Assembly: GCF_022344005.1 (NCBI RefSeq)
Contig: NZ_CP092190.1
Coordinates: 1,455,001-1,519,000 of the forward strand
Direction of reading: 5' to 3'
Source of the DNA: Deinococcus sp. KNUC1210
GTDB taxonomy: Bacteria; Deinococcota; Deinococci; Deinococcales; Deinococcaceae
DNA: 64,000 bases
Below the pieces are notes generated by a model. That model was not told the origin of the DNA and searched no databases. It worked only from the letters and a program-made list of their open reading frames with translations. The position numbers and the translations under genes are program-made. Of the stretch, positions 10,698 through 20,551 are shown piece after piece (the first letter of the stretch is position 1; each line of letters opens with the position of its first letter).

Positions 10698-11035
10698 GCC
10701 AGTTCCAGTTCGTCCAGTTCCAGCTCATCGCCCTGAAGCAGCGTGGGCGTGGGCAGACCGCAGACCGGGCAGCGCAGCCCCAGGGCAAGCTGGAGTTCGA
10801 CGGGGCCATGTGTGGGGCAGACCCCGATGCCCGGCACAGGCACGATGCTCAGGCGTGCGCCCTGTAGCGGCGTGCCCTCGGCGGCGGCGGGAAAGGCGGC
10901 CCGGAGTGCTTCCGGCACCACCGCCGACCACTGCCCGATCCGCACGGTCAGCGCGGTAATCCGTTCGCCGCCATGCTCGTGCAGGGTTTCGGTGGCGACA
11001 CCGATCAGCGACAGGGCGATGGAGGCCTCATGCAC
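10694..11035 (-). CDS. hypA: Nickel metallochaperone HypA
   Basis: A 113-residue HypA. The start is taken as GTG at 11035 because it gives the required Met-His-Glu N-terminus (MHEASIALSLI), where His2 binds nickel. An ATG 48 bases upstream exists but would bury this motif. The zinc domain is altered: the first knuckle reads CPTH instead of CxxC, and the second is CPVC. The C-terminus is acidic (ELELDELELA). The start overlaps the end of the upstream AT-rich ORF by eight bases, and the stop overlaps the next gene by four. It likely passes nickel to UreE or directly to urease together with HypB. Confidence 0.88.
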   Translation of the reverse strand: MHEASIALSLIGVATETLHEHGGERITALTVRIGQWSAVVPEALRAAFPAAAEGTPLQGARLSIVPVPGIGVCPTHGPVELQLALGLRCPVCGLPTPTLLQGDELELDELELA

Positions 11036-11582
11036 CGGACGTGAGTCCAGTGGATAAAAATTGAAAGTCTTCCTTGGCTTCAACTATAGAAACGTTTGGA
11101 TTAATACGTCGATATTCTTTGACAAAGGCGACCAGATCGTGATCTTTTGCAGCTTTGACGAGTAATTTGGTCGTGATTTTTGGGGCTACCAGCTCAACGT
11201 ATAAAGCATCTGGCTCCCAAGCTCCCCAGTCCAGAGCTTTGAGTGATTGACCCCACACATCAGCATCTTCTGCACATCGGAACCCATAAATTCCGTCATA
11301 ACGCAGGAGCTTACAGGTTGTGCATTTCTTTGGCACCTCTACTTTGGAAGCAATGAATGTATCTTCAAAGAATGCAGGATGTGTCGATCCTGATAAACGG
11401 CACGGGCCATAGTCCAGCGAGAGGAAGCGGCCCAATAAGGACATGCCCCGTCTGCAACTGCCTTCAAACTGCATAGAACATTGACTGCACTTCTGGGGAA
11501 TAGATCCTGCAATATAGTCAAAGGGTACTGCCGGATAGATTGGCCCTTCGACTGTGCAAGCTGGAAAAGCGTCAATGTACAT
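11028..11582 (-). CDS. AT-rich ORFan with two Cys clusters inside the urease operon
   Basis: An unrecognised 184-residue protein. It has Cys clusters KCSQC with SCRRG at about residues 30-45, and KKCTTC with FRCAED at about residues 86-104, which look like metal-binding knuckles. There is no signal peptide or membrane segment. Base composition by eye is clearly more AT-rich than the flanking ureC and hypA, suggesting recent transfer. It starts 11 bases after the ureC stop with GAGGGA upstream, and its stop overlaps hypA, so it is cotranscribed. Its job could be metal handling or be unrelated to urease. Confidence 0.75.
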   Translation of the reverse strand: MYIDAFPACTVEGPIYPAVPFDYIAGSIPQKCSQCSMQFEGSCRRGMSLLGRFLSLDYGPCRLSGSTHPAFFEDTFIASKVEVPKKCTTCKLLRYDGIYGFRCAEDADVWGQSLKALDWGAWEPDALYVELVAPKITTKLLVKAAKDHDLVAFVKEYRRINPNVSIVEAKEDFQFLSTGLTSGA

Positions 11583-11593
11583 CGTTCCCTCAC

Positions 11594-13300
11594 TCAGAAT
11601 AGAAAATATTTCTGCGTCATCGGCAGCGTCTCGGCGGGTTCGCAGGTGATCAGTTCGCCGTCTACGCGCACTTCATAGGTTTCGGCATTCACCTGAATGT
11701 CGGGCGTTCCGGCATTCAGCACCATGTCTTTCTTGCCGATGCTGCGCGTGTTGGCAACGGCGCTGTAGCGGCGGCCCACGCTGGGCAGGTGGCCCAGTTC
11801 CAGCGAACTGCCCGACACGAAATGCAGGCAGGTGCTGGCAGTAGCCCCCCCGAAAGCCGCGAACATCGGGCGGGTGTACACCGGCTGCGGCGTGGGAATG
11901 CTGGCCCCCGGATCGCCCATCTGCGCGGCGACCACCAGTCCGCCCTTCACCACCATCTGCGGCTTGACGCCGAAGAAGGCGGGCTTCCAGAGCACCAGAT
12001 CGGCCAGTTTGCCCACCTCGATGCTGCCGACCTCGTGCGCGATGCCGTGGGCAATCGCCGGGTTGATGGTGTACTTGGCGATATAGCGCCGGGCGCGGAA
12101 GTTGTCGGCGCGGCTGTCGGTGTGGAGTGCGCCGCGCTGCACCTTCATCTTGTGGGCGGTCTGCCACGTCCGGGTAATCACCTCTCCGATGCGGCCCATC
12201 GCCTGCGAATCGCTGCTCATCATCGAGAACACGCCCAGATCGTGCAGCACGTCCTCGGCGGCAATCGTTTCGGGGCGAATGCGGCTTTCTGCAAAGCTCA
12301 CGTCCTCGGGAATGCGCGGGCTGAGGTGGTGGCAGACCATCAGCATATCGAGGTGCTCGTGGATGGTGTTCACCGTGAACGGCATGGTCGGGTTGGTACT
12401 GGACGGCAACACATTGGGCAGCCCCGCCACCCGGATGATGTCGGGGGCATGTCCGCCGCCCGCGCCCTCGGTATGGAAGGTGTGGATGGTGCGCCCCGCA
12501 AAGGCCCGGATGCTGTCTTCCACAAAGCCCGATTCGTTCAGCGTATCGGTGTGAATGGCGACCTGCACATCGAATTCCTCGGCCACGCTCAGCGCCGCGT
12601 GGATGGCGGCGGGCGTGGTGCCCCAGTCTTCGTGCAGCTTCAGGCCCAGCGCCCCGGCCCGCACCTGCTCGGCCAGCGGTTCGCGGGTACTGGCGTTGCC
12701 CTTGCCCAGCAGTCCGAAGTTCAGCGGCAGCCCGTCCAGCGCCTCCAACATGCGGTGAATGTGCCACTCGCCGGGGGTGCAGGTGGTGGCGCTCGTTCCG
12801 GCAGTGGGGCCGGTGCCGCCGCCGATCATGGTGGTCACGCCCGATTCCAGCGCCGTCCACGCCTGCTGCGGCGCGATGAAGTGAATGTGGGTATCCACGC
12901 CGCCCGCCGTCAGGATGTGGCCCTCTCCGGCGATGATCTCGGTGCTGGCCCCGATGGTCAGCCCCCGGCTCACGCCGTCCTGGGTGCCCGGATTGCCCGC
13001 CTTGCCAATCGCCGTGATGCGCCCGTTTTTCACGCCCACATCGGCCTTCACGACGCCCCAGTGATCGAGGATGATGGCGTTAGTGATCACCAGATCCGGC
13101 ACGTCGTCATCCGATCTGGCGGCGGTGCTGCTCTGACCCAGCCCATCCCGAATGACCTTGCCCCCGCCGAATTTGACCTCCTCGCCGTAGGTGGTGAAAT
13201 CGCGCTCGATCTGGATCAGGAGTTGCGTGTCGGCCAGCCGGATGCGGTCTCCGGTGGTGGGGCCGTACAGGTCGGCGTAGTGTTTGCGGGAGATGTTCAC
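11594..13300 (-). CDS. ureC: Urease subunit alpha (catalytic)
   Basis: UreC hydrolyses urea to ammonia and carbamate at a di-nickel centre. The 568-residue length matches the family. Ligands and catalytic residues are seen in THIHFIAPQ (two His), LKLHEDWG (the lysine that is carbamylated), [30 protein letters not shown] (flap with Cys and the general acid His) and [10 protein letters not shown] (Asp ligand). All are intact, so the enzyme should be active. It lies 73 bases downstream of ureAB in the same operon. Confidence 0.97.
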   Translation of the reverse strand: MNISRKHYADLYGPTTGDRIRLADTQLLIQIERDFTTYGEEVKFGGGKVIRDGLGQSSTAARSDDDVPDLVITNAIILDHWGVVKADVGVKNGRITAIGKAGNPGTQDGVSRGLTIGASTEIIAGEGHILTAGGVDTHIHFIAPQQAWTALESGVTTMIGGGTGPTAGTSATTCTPGEWHIHRMLEALDGLPLNFGLLGKGNASTREPLAEQVRAGALGLKLHEDWGTTPAAIHAALSVAEEFDVQVAIHTDTLNESGFVEDSIRAFAGRTIHTFHTEGAGGGHAPDIIRVAGLPNVLPSSTNPTMPFTVNTIHEHLDMLMVCHHLSPRIPEDVSFAESRIRPETIAAEDVLHDLGVFSMMSSDSQAMGRIGEVITRTWQTAHKMKVQRGALHTDSRADNFRARRYIAKYTINPAIAHGIAHEVGSIEVGKLADLVLWKPAFFGVKPQMVVKGGLVVAAQMGDPGASIPTPQPVYTRPMFAAFGGATASTCLHFVSGSSLELGHLPSVGRRYSAVANTRSIGKKDMVLNAGTPDIQVNAETYEVRVDGELITCEPAETLPMTQKYFLF

Positions 13301-13373
13301 GGTGTGGCCCCTGTGGTGGTGTGGATCGTGATGAGGGATGGGTGATGCGTGATGTGTCGCCGCTTCTCATCAC

Positions 13374-14072
13374 TCATTGCGCATCACCCGTCACTTCCCT
13401 GAAGCCGCGCTCCCGTGCCCGTTCCAGCGCCGCTTCCCTGACGCCTTCGCCGTCCAGTGGTCCAGAAATCAGGGCATTCATGCCCCAGACCTCGCGGGTG
13501 CCGCCCAGCGCGACCAGTTCCACATCGCGTTCCTCGCCCGGCTCGAATCTCAGGGCGGTTCCGGCAGGAATGTTCAGCCGTGTGCCGTAGGCTGCCCGCC
13601 GATCAAAGCGGAGCGCCGAGTTGACCTCGAAAAAATGAAAGTGGCTTCCCACCTGAATGGGGCGGTCGGCGGTATTGGCGACCCGCAGCCGCTGGGTCAC
13701 GCGCCCGGCGTTCAGCTCGATGTCACCGTCTGCCAGCAGGTATTCGCCCGCCACCACGCTGCTCGCGCCGCCACGGATCGGGTCGTGGATGGTCACGAGC
13801 TTGGTGCCGTCGGGAAAGGTGCCCTCGACCTGAATATCGTGAATCATCTCGGGAATTCCGTCCAGCACGTCATCGGCGCTCAGGATGGTGGCCCCGTAGC
13901 TCATCAGGTCTTCCACACTGCGCCCGTCCCGGATGCCCTCCAGAACCTCGGCGGTAATCAGGGCCACGGCCTCCGGATGATTCAGCTTCAGCCCCCGTGC
14001 CCTGCGCCTGCGGGCAACCTCGGCAGCGGTGAAGATCAGCAGCTTGTCACGTTCTCGCTCGGTCAGTTGCAT
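13374..14072 (-). CDS. ureA: Fused urease gamma-beta subunit (UreA-UreB)
   Basis: A 232-residue protein combining UreA (about residues 1-100, [21 protein letters not shown] and [21 protein letters not shown]) with UreB (about 108-210, [48 protein letters not shown]). Similar fusions occur in Helicobacter and some other bacteria. The start is the ATG at 14072, with AGGAGGGTGA about ten bases upstream. An upstream in-frame extension lacks a site. It is the first gene of the minus-strand urease operon, divergent from the surface protein gene. Confidence 0.94.
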   Translation of the reverse strand: MQLTERERDKLLIFTAAEVARRRRARGLKLNHPEAVALITAEVLEGIRDGRSVEDLMSYGATILSADDVLDGIPEMIHDIQVEGTFPDGTKLVTIHDPIRGGASSVVAGEYLLADGDIELNAGRVTQRLRVANTADRPIQVGSHFHFFEVNSALRFDRRAAYGTRLNIPAGTALRFEPGEERDVELVALGGTREVWGMNALISGPLDGEGVREAALERARERGFREVTGDAQ

Positions 14073-14385
14073 AGAAATCGTCACCCTCCTGAACTCGGTG
14101 CAGCCTGAGCCGCATTTTGTCACACTTCTGCCGGACGACTCCAGAATTCTGTGAACGTCCCGGAAGTACAGAGCGGCCTTTCGAGGTGACGCAGGTTCAG
14201 ATCAGCTCTCCTGACGATTCTTTTCGGTGCTCAGACATCTACACCGACGGACTTTGAGGCACGTCCTACAATTCTGGCAACTCTTCTGTTGGCTTCGACC
14301 CACTCCTCTTGCTGTCTAGAGGATTCGCCAGATTGTCAGAAAAGTTTGATCTTTCACACCCATTATGAGAATCAAGGAGACATCC
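14073..14385. other. Divergent intergenic region, ureAB / surface protein
   Basis: About 310 bases between two divergent genes. Apart from the two ribosome binding sites I see no convincing -35/-10 pair, operator palindrome or RNA structure. It must hold the promoter of the urease operon and that of the DUF11 protein. Confidence 0.5.
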
Positions 14386-17300
14386 ATGCGCCTTTCCCCT
14401 CCGTCGCTCCTTCGCTGGCTGATCGTGCTGTGTTTCTCCTTGGGAGTGGTGAAAGGGCAAACACTGCAATACGGCATTATCTCCGACAACTTTCAGGGTC
14501 AATCCGGGCTGCCCGGAGGGTTTGTGCTGACCGGCAACAACTACCTGAACTTTCCAGACACTTCGACGGGAGCCTCTGGCCTGCCCCGTCTCAAAATATT
14601 TTCTGCGACCACTTCCAACAGAAATGCCACCGAGACCATTACCACCGGACTGAACTTTACCGATACTTCCAGTGGCGGCGCACCGAAAGGGCTGTGTAAC
14701 GGCACTTCTGCCGCAGCGTCCTGTGGCGCCGGAAAGGGGTGGATGGGCCGGGTCATGTACACCATGATCAAATTTCCGGTATCAGGCACGTATTACTTCA
14801 CGCTGGCCCACGATGACGGCGTCGAGATCGATCTGTCGGGGCAACTGACCGTCACCGATCCCCGGACCGCCACCTACGGCACCGTGCTGGGCGGCGTCAA
14901 TTCCTATACCTCCAACGACAGCACCTATGAAACGCTCACTACGACTCCCTTCGTGGTCAATGCCTCGGCGTGCTACCTGATGCGGGTCTACTGGAACAAT
15001 CAGGGCGGCGTCAACCATCTGCGCCTGCGCTACGGCACCCAGAGCAATCTGTCGGATCAGGCGCTGATTCCCACGACCCAGTACCTGCTGCCCGGCGTCG
15101 CCGCCAACTGGAACAGCTGCACCAACCCCACCCTGACTATCAAGAAGCAGAGCGTGGGCGGAACGGGCAGCTTCACCTTTACCGGAACCAACGGCTACAG
15201 CGGCGAAACCATCACCACCACCGCCACCAGCACGCCTGTCAGCGGCAGCACCTTCGCGCTGACCAACCAGTACGCCGCCACCAGCGTCACCGAGACCGGG
15301 CCGAGCACCTTCGGACTGATCAGCTCGGACTGCACCGATGTCAACGCGGCGGTCAGCGGCAATCCCAGTACAGTTCCCAGCACGCTCAGCGGCAACACCG
15401 TCACCATCGCCTCGACCTACATCATTCCGCAGGCCCAGATACAGTGCACCCTGACCAACAGCATGCTGGGCACCCTGAGCCTGAGCAAGAGCAGCAACGG
15501 GCCGTGGACGGCGGGGCAGACCGGAGCCACCTACACCCTGACTGCCCGCAACAACAACGGCACGGGCGGAAGCTCCATCACGGCTCCTTTCACCATCAGA
15601 GACGTGCTGCCCAGCGGCATCACCGTGCCGAACGGAACCGTGACGCTCAGCGGAACCAACGCCGCCAACTGGAGTTGCAGCGCCACCGGCAACGTCCTGA
15701 CGTGTACCAGCAACACCGCCCTCGCCGCCAACACGGCCTCCACCTTTACGTTCGGCGTCACCGTGGGCGCGTCGGCACCCTCCACCGTCACCAACTACGC
15801 CTCTATCGCCGGATCAGGCGGCACGCCAGTAACACCCGGCACGACCTGCACGAATACCAGCACCTGCGCTTCCATCAACACCACCGTTCTGACCAAACCC
15901 ACCATCACCAAGGCGTTTTCGCCCAGTTCCATCCTGTCCACCGACACCAGCACCATCACCTTTACCCTCACCAACAGCAACGCCACGCCCCTGACCACCC
16001 TGAACTTCACCGACACCCTGACCAACATGACCGTGAACAGCGCCACCCTCGGCGGCACCTGTGCCGACAGCGGCATGGTCAGCAACTCGCCCACACTGGC
16101 CGTGGGAGCCACGTCGCTGAATCTGACGGTGGCGGCGCTGGGAGCGAACAGCAGCTGCACTGTCACGGTGGTGATCAAACCGACCACCTCGGGCACGCTG
16201 CCCAATAGCACCAGCGGCGTGAAGAGTACGGAAACGCCCACCGTGGGCACCGTCTCGAATACGGCCAACCTGATCGTTTCCAATTCTGCCGACCTGAGCA
16301 TCACCAAGACCGGGCCGAGTACGGCGGTGTCCGGCACCACCATCAGCTACACCCTGACCCTCAGCAATGCAGGCCCCGCCCCGGCGAACGGTGCGACGTT
16401 CAGCGATAGCGTCCCCAGTACCCTGACGGGAGTCACCGCGACCTGCAACACCTACACCGGGAGCGCCGCCGGATGCAGCGCCTCTGTCAGTGGGAGCAAC
16501 GTCGTCACGGGCAGCGTGACCACCTTTCCGTCGGGGGGCAGCGTGCAGGTGCTGATTACCGGCACCATTCCCGCCGGAGCCACCGCTTCGCTCAGCAACG
16601 TCGCCACGGTTGCCGCTCCCAGCGGTGTGACCGATCCAGCCACCGCCAACAACACCAGCGCCACCGTCACCACCACGCTGACCAAACAGGCCGAGCTGAG
16701 CGTCACCAAGACCGATGCCCTCAGCGCCGTATCGAACGGGCAGACCGTGACGTATACCATCGTGGTCGCCAACGCCGGGCCGAGCAGCACCACCGGAAGC
16801 TTCGCGGACACCACCTTCAGCGGCGTGACCCTCAGCAACTGGACGTGTACTGGCACCACCGGCACCGCCAACTGTCCCAGCGGACTGCCCACCAGCGGCG
16901 GTTATAGCAACAGCCTGCTGAACCTCCCCACCGGCAGCACCATCACCTTTCAGGTCACGGGAACCGTCACGGCGACTTCCGGCAGCGTCAGCAACACGGC
17001 CACGATCAAGGCCCCCGCCGCTGTCGCCAACGCTGCCGGAACCCTGGGAGCCATCAGCACGGTCACCGATACCGATACCATCCTGGCCGACCTGAGCCTG
17101 ACCAAGACCGGAGCGGCGGCGGCCCAGCCCGGCACGCTGGTGACGTATACCCTGAGCGTCAGCAACGCGGGGCCGTCTACTGCCACCAGCATCACCCTGA
17201 CCGACTCGCTGCCCACAGGTGCCACGTTCACGGCCACCGATCAGGCCAGCGGCTTCAGCGGCGTCTACAACGGCAGCACGACCCCCAAAACCGTGACCTG

Positions 17301-17949
17301 GACCCTCAGCAATATGACCACCACCGCCGCCCCCCAGACCGTGACGCTGGTTCTCAGGATGCCAAATGCCAGCGCCGTCAGGGGCGACGCCACCACCACA
17401 CCCGCCACAGCAGGCATCACCAGCGTCACCAACTCGGCCACCGTCAGCAGCCCCAGCGACACCGTGACCGCCAACAACACGGCGACGGCCACCACCAATA
17501 TGGTGCTGCTGGAACTGCTCAAGCGGGTCCGCAACGTAACGGCCGATCTCCGCGACAACGGCGGCACGCCCCGGTTCGACACCAACGGACAGGGCCTGCC
17601 GGGAGAACTTCTGGAATACTGCCTGACCTTCCGCAATCTGGGAGGCGTGGCGGTATCGGGCTTCGGTGTGAGCGACAACGTGCCCAGCAACGTCACGGCT
17701 CAGACGAACGCCTACGGCTCTCCCAATCTGGGCATCTCGGTGCTGCGCGGCGGCAGCGGCACCGCTGGAAGTGCAACCGTCTCGGGCGGGAATCCTCTCC
17801 TCCTGCTGACCAGCAGCGCCGACAGCGACGGCGGCAGTCTAACTACCAGCGGCGGCAGCTTTGGACAGGGCCTGCTGACGACGGTCCTGCCCACCCCGGT
17901 GGCCGTGGGCGAAAGCGGGCAGGTGTGTTTTCGGGCCACGATTCGCTGA
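14386..17949 (+). CDS. Large secreted repeat protein with DUF11 domains
   Basis: A 1187-residue exported protein. A signal peptide (about residues 1-24, core LLRWLIVLCFSLGVV) is followed by a PA14/GLEYA-like region (about 25-235, with FTLAHDDGVEIDLSG and RVYWNNQGG). After this come five to six DUF11-type beta-sandwich repeats, each opening with a motif such as LSITKTGPS, LSVTKTDAL or LSLTKTGAA followed by YTLTLSNAGP. The sequence is Thr/Ser/Asn-rich with little Lys. There is no sortase motif or C-terminal membrane anchor. DUF11 proteins are cell-surface proteins often linked to adhesion or envelope layers. An AAGGAG site precedes the ATG at 14386, and an ATG 21 bases upstream is less likely. 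The ligand is unknown. Confidence 0.88.
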   Translation: MRLSPPSLLRWLIVLCFSLGVVKGQTLQYGIISDNFQGQSGLPGGFVLTGNNYLNFPDTSTGASGLPRLKIFSATTSNRNATETITTGLNFTDTSSGGAPKGLCNGTSAAASCGAGKGWMGRVMYTMIKFPVSGTYYFTLAHDDGVEIDLSGQLTVTDPRTATYGTVLGGVNSYTSNDSTYETLTTTPFVVNASACYLMRVYWNNQGGVNHLRLRYGTQSNLSDQALIPTTQYLLPGVAANWNSCTNPTLTIKKQSVGGTGSFTFTGTNGYSGETITTTATSTPVSGSTFALTNQYAATSVTETGPSTFGLISSDCTDVNAAVSGNPSTVPSTLSGNTVTIASTYIIPQAQIQCTLTNSMLGTLSLSKSSNGPWTAGQTGATYTLTARNNNGTGGSSITAPFTIRDVLPSGITVPNGTVTLSGTNAANWSCSATGNVLTCTSNTALAANTASTFTFGVTVGASAPSTVTNYASIAGSGGTPVTPGTTCTNTSTCASINTTVLTKPTITKAFSPSSILSTDTSTITFTLTNSNATPLTTLNFTDTLTNMTVNSATLGGTCADSGMVSNSPTLAVGATSLNLTVAALGANSSCTVTVVIKPTTSGTLPNSTSGVKSTETPTVGTVSNTANLIVSNSADLSITKTGPSTAVSGTTISYTLTLSNAGPAPANGATFSDSVPSTLTGVTATCNTYTGSAAGCSASVSGSNVVTGSVTTFPSGGSVQVLITGTIPAGATASLSNVATVAAPSGVTDPATANNTSATVTTTLTKQAELSVTKTDALSAVSNGQTVTYTIVVANAGPSSTTGSFADTTFSGVTLSNWTCTGTTGTANCPSGLPTSGGYSNSLLNLPTGSTITFQVTGTVTATSGSVSNTATIKAPAAVANAAGTLGAISTVTDTDTILADLSLTKTGAAAAQPGTLVTYTLSVSNAGPSTATSITLTDSLPTGATFTATDQASGFSGVYNGSTTPKTVTWTLSNMTTTAAPQTVTLVLRMPNASAVRGDATTTPATAGITSVTNSATVSSPSDTVTANNTATATTNMVLLELLKRVRNVTADLRDNGGTPRFDTNGQGLPGELLEYCLTFRNLGGVAVSGFGVSDNVPSNVTAQTNAYGSPNLGISVLRGGSGTAGSATVSGGNPLLLLTSSADSDGGSLTTSGGSFGQGLLTTVLPTPVAVGESGQVCFRATIR

Positions 17950-18027
17950 AGAGCCGCGAGCGGGCGTCATCAAGACTCCGTGACCGATCCGACACCTCTG
18001 CCCCGGTGCAGATTGCTAGCCTGCCGC

Positions 18028-18942
18028 ATGACTGTATCCGATCCTCGGCCCCAGCTGGGCCTGGTCTGTATCACGTCGGGGCCGGAGGTGCGCTTCCGCA
18101 CCATCACCCGCACGCGCTACCTGATGGCTCCGGCAGCAGAGCGCTTCGCCGTGCTGGAGGCCCTCTACCGTGACAACATCGCCCGGCTTCTGAGTGCGGC
18201 GAGCTACTGCGCGGCCCACGGCATCCGGCTGTACCGCCTGTCGTCGGCCCTCTTTCCGATGTCCGACCTGCCGGGCGACGACACCGGATCACAGGTGCTG
18301 GACACGCTGAGCGGAGAACTGGCGGCAGCGGGCGCGGCCTTCAGAGCGGCAGGCGTGCGCGTGCTGATTCATCCGGATCAGTTTCTGGTGCTATCGAGCG
18401 AGAACCCGGAAGTCGTCACGCGCAGCATCCATGCACTCTCGGTCCATGCCCGCGTGCTGGACGAGATGGGCATGGAGCGCAGCCCCTGGAACTGCATCCT
18501 GCTGCACGGCGGGAAGGGCGGGCGGGCGCAGGCGCTTCAGGACGTGATCCTGACACTGCCGGAAGCGGTCAGAACGCGTTTTGCTCTCGAAAACGACGAA
18601 CGCGCCTACGGCCCTGCCGAGTTGCTGCCGGTCTGCGAGGCCACCGGAACGCCGCTGATCTTCGACGCCCATCATCATGTGGTGCGCGAGAAACTGGCGT
18701 CTCAGGACGATCCGAGCGTGCGCGAGTGGGTGCTGAAGGCCAGGGCCACCTGGACGCCGCCCGAGTGGCAGGTGGTTCATCTGAGCAGCGGAATCGACGG
18801 CCCGCAGGACAGGCGGCACACCGACCTGATCACCCTCTTCCCCTCGGCCTATCTCGACGTTCCCTGGATCGAGGTCGAGGCCAAGGGCAAGGAACTGGCG
18901 CTGGCAGATCTGAGGGCGCGAATGCCCGACATGACGTTCTGA
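18028..18942 (+). CDS. uvsE: UV damage endonuclease UvsE/UvdE
   Basis: A 304-residue TIM-barrel endonuclease that nicks DNA 5' of cyclobutane dimers and 6-4 photoproducts. Family features are LGLVCITSG near the N-terminus, the YRLSSALFP and [11 protein letters not shown] segments, [15 protein letters not shown] and DAHHH, which carry the His/Glu/Asp metal ligands. D. radiodurans UvsE is a backup for UvrABC in UV repair. A -10 TAGCCT at 18017-18022 lies five bases before the ATG, so the message is probably leaderless. It stands alone and ends before a hairpin shared with the convergent tRNA-Cys gene. Confidence 0.95.
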   Translation: MTVSDPRPQLGLVCITSGPEVRFRTITRTRYLMAPAAERFAVLEALYRDNIARLLSAASYCAAHGIRLYRLSSALFPMSDLPGDDTGSQVLDTLSGELAAAGAAFRAAGVRVLIHPDQFLVLSSENPEVVTRSIHALSVHARVLDEMGMERSPWNCILLHGGKGGRAQALQDVILTLPEAVRTRFALENDERAYGPAELLPVCEATGTPLIFDAHHHVVREKLASQDDPSVREWVLKARATWTPPEWQVVHLSSGIDGPQDRRHTDLITLFPSAYLDVPWIEVEAKGKELALADLRARMPDMTF

Positions 18943-18966
18943 AGAGCCCAGAGCCCGCACAAGGAC

Positions 18967-18995
18967 AACGCGACTCCCGGTCAGGAAGTCGCGTT
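18967..18995. terminator. Bidirectional hairpin between uvsE and tRNA-Cys
   Basis: A perfect nine-base stem AACGCGACT (18967-18975) with AGTCGCGTT (18987-18995), placed between the convergent uvsE and tRNA gene. Confidence 0.7.
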
Positions 18996-18999
18996 TCTC

Positions 19000-19074
19000 T
19001 GGAGGCGCTGACCGGAATCGAACCGGTGAATGGAGGTTTTGCAGACCTCTGCCTTACCGCTTGGCTACAGCGCC
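19000..19074 (-). tRNA. tRNA-Cys (GCA)
   Basis: The minus strand folds as a cloverleaf: acceptor GGCGCTG/CAGCGCC, anticodon stem GAGGT with loop CTGCAAA giving anticodon GCA, T arm CCGGTTCGAATCCGG, discriminator U (usual for tRNA-Cys) and an encoded CCA at 19000-19002. Confidence 0.97.
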
Positions 19075-19257
19075 GGAGGGGGTGTCGCCCTGACTCGTCC
19101 GAACAGGGTAGCGGCGTGAATACTAGCATGTCGCCCCCCTGGGCTGTCAAAACACCCGGCCCCGGCCCGGCGCTGCGGAACACCGATTTGCGCCCTCAGC
19201 CGCCGGAAACGTGAAGCGCCCGCGTGTGCCCTTCCGGCGCGTGCTCTACTCTCAGGC

Positions 19258-19566
19258 ATGTCAGCAGATGTGAAGAACGACACCCAGAAAAACCAGTACG
19301 AACTCACGACGCCCGAAGGCATGGCGGTCGCGGTATACCGCACGGTGGGGACGCACGCCGTCATGTTCACACATACCGAGGTGCCGGAAGCACTCGAAGG
19401 CCAGGGCATCGGCTCGAAGCTGGTCAAGGCGGCGCTGGAAGACGTGAAGGCTCAGGGCAAGATGGTCATACCGATGTGCCCCTTTGTGGCGGGATACATC
19501 AGCCAGCACCACGAATACCTCGATCTGGTCGATCCGGTACAGCGCGGCGCACTGAACATCTCCTGA
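19258..19566 (+). CDS. Small GNAT-like N-acetyltransferase (YjdJ/GATA type)
   Basis: A 102-residue protein resembling the minimal Gcn5-related acetyltransferases. It has EVPEALEGQGIGSKLVKAALEDVK (acetyl-CoA pyrophosphate loop, Q/R-x-x-G-x-G/A type) and MVIPMCPFVAGYISQHHEY. Members bind acetyl-CoA, but their substrates are mostly unknown. A -10 TACTCT ends six bases before the ATG, indicating a leaderless transcript. The next gene is convergent. Confidence 0.88.
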   Translation: MSADVKNDTQKNQYELTTPEGMAVAVYRTVGTHAVMFTHTEVPEALEGQGIGSKLVKAALEDVKAQGKMVIPMCPFVAGYISQHHEYLDLVDPVQRGALNIS

Positions 19567-19597
19567 CCGGTCAGCGCCTTCCAGCAACCTCAGCAGA

Positions 19598-20485
19598 TTA
19601 CCGGGGCGCTGTGAGCGGGTCGCTCAGGACCTCCAGCAGCACCCGCCGCGCCTCGCTGGCTTTGACAGCGTCAGCGGGGTCGGCAGCGGTGATGAGCGCC
19701 TTCCACAGCGCCCAGCCACGGGCGCGTGCCCAGGTGGCCTCGTCCAGCGGCAGGGCGGCCCTGAAGGCGCGGCGACCTTCACCCCTCAGCAGCGTCCAGG
19801 CGATCACCAGATCACAGGCCGGGTCGCCCACCGCGCAGCCCCCGAAGTCGATGACGGCGCTCAGTCGGCCTTCCCGCACCAGCAGATTTCCCGGAGCAAC
19901 GTCGCCGTGAATCCAGACAGGCGGCCCCTGCCACACGCTGTCCAGCGCGGCGTCCCAGACGCGCAGCGCTGAAAGTGCGTCGAGACGCCCTTCCTGCTGG
20001 AGCGCCCGGATGGTCTGCCGGGTCTGATCGTCATAGACCACAGGTGGCGTGCCCCGGTAGAAATTGTGCTCGCCCGCCGCTGGCCCGCCGTGTGTGTCGA
20101 TGCGCTGAAGGGCGTTCAGGAAGTCGGCCAGCGCATGTGCAAACGCCACCGAATCCCGGATGGTCTGCACGCTGGCCTGCTCTCCGTCTAGCCAGCGGCG
20201 CACCGACCACGGCCACGGAAAAGCCGCCGAGGGCTGCCCCAGCGCCAACGACTGCGGAATGGGCAGCGGCAGCTGTGGTCCCAGCAGCGGCAGCCAGCGG
20301 TGTTCCTTTTCGGCCTGCACCGCGTAGCGCGGCGCACTCGGCAGCCGCACGCTCAGGTCGTCTCCCAGATGAAACGTCCGGTTGTCCCAGCCGCCGACAG
20401 CCACCGGGGTCACAGGCAGAGCAGCCCACTGTGGAAACTGCTCCGCGATGAGCTGCCGAACGAGAGGAGCCGTGATCTCGGTCAT
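19598..20485 (-). CDS. Aminoglycoside phosphotransferase-family kinase
   Basis: A 295-residue APH/choline-kinase-fold protein. The catalytic loop HGDVAPGNLLV and the metal-binding VIDFGGCAVGDPACDL motif are intact, so it should transfer phosphate from ATP. N-terminal VGGWDNRTFHLGDDLSVRLP forms the nucleotide-binding lobe. Family members phosphorylate antibiotics, amino sugars or other small alcohols, and the substrate here is not known. The gene is convergent with the GNAT gene and lies downstream of thrS on the same strand, past a hairpin. Confidence 0.88.
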   Translation of the reverse strand: MTEITAPLVRQLIAEQFPQWAALPVTPVAVGGWDNRTFHLGDDLSVRLPSAPRYAVQAEKEHRWLPLLGPQLPLPIPQSLALGQPSAAFPWPWSVRRWLDGEQASVQTIRDSVAFAHALADFLNALQRIDTHGGPAAGEHNFYRGTPPVVYDDQTRQTIRALQQEGRLDALSALRVWDAALDSVWQGPPVWIHGDVAPGNLLVREGRLSAVIDFGGCAVGDPACDLVIAWTLLRGEGRRAFRAALPLDEATWARARGWALWKALITAADPADAVKASEARRVLLEVLSDPLTAPR

Positions 20486-20501
20486 AGATAGCAGAGGCTG
20501 T

Positions 20502-20538
20502 GAGCAGGAAGCACAGTCAGCTGCTGTGTTCCCTGCTC
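20502..20538 (-). terminator. Imperfect hairpin after thrS
   Basis: GAGCAGG with further pairing to CACAG on one side (20502-20516) pairs with 20524-20538, about 12 of 15 positions, and has a seven-base loop. It lacks a clear U tract. Confidence 0.4.
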
Positions 20539-20551
20539 CAGCAGGTGCGCC

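Noticed and set aside
9700..11035. HypAB as evidence for a hydrogenase locus
   Set aside because: No hydrogenase structural gene or other hyp gene is present. Gene overlaps tie HypAB to the urease genes.
14365..14385. Earlier ATG of the DUF11 protein
   Set aside because: The ATG at 14386 has AAGGAG at the right distance and gives a normal signal peptide start.
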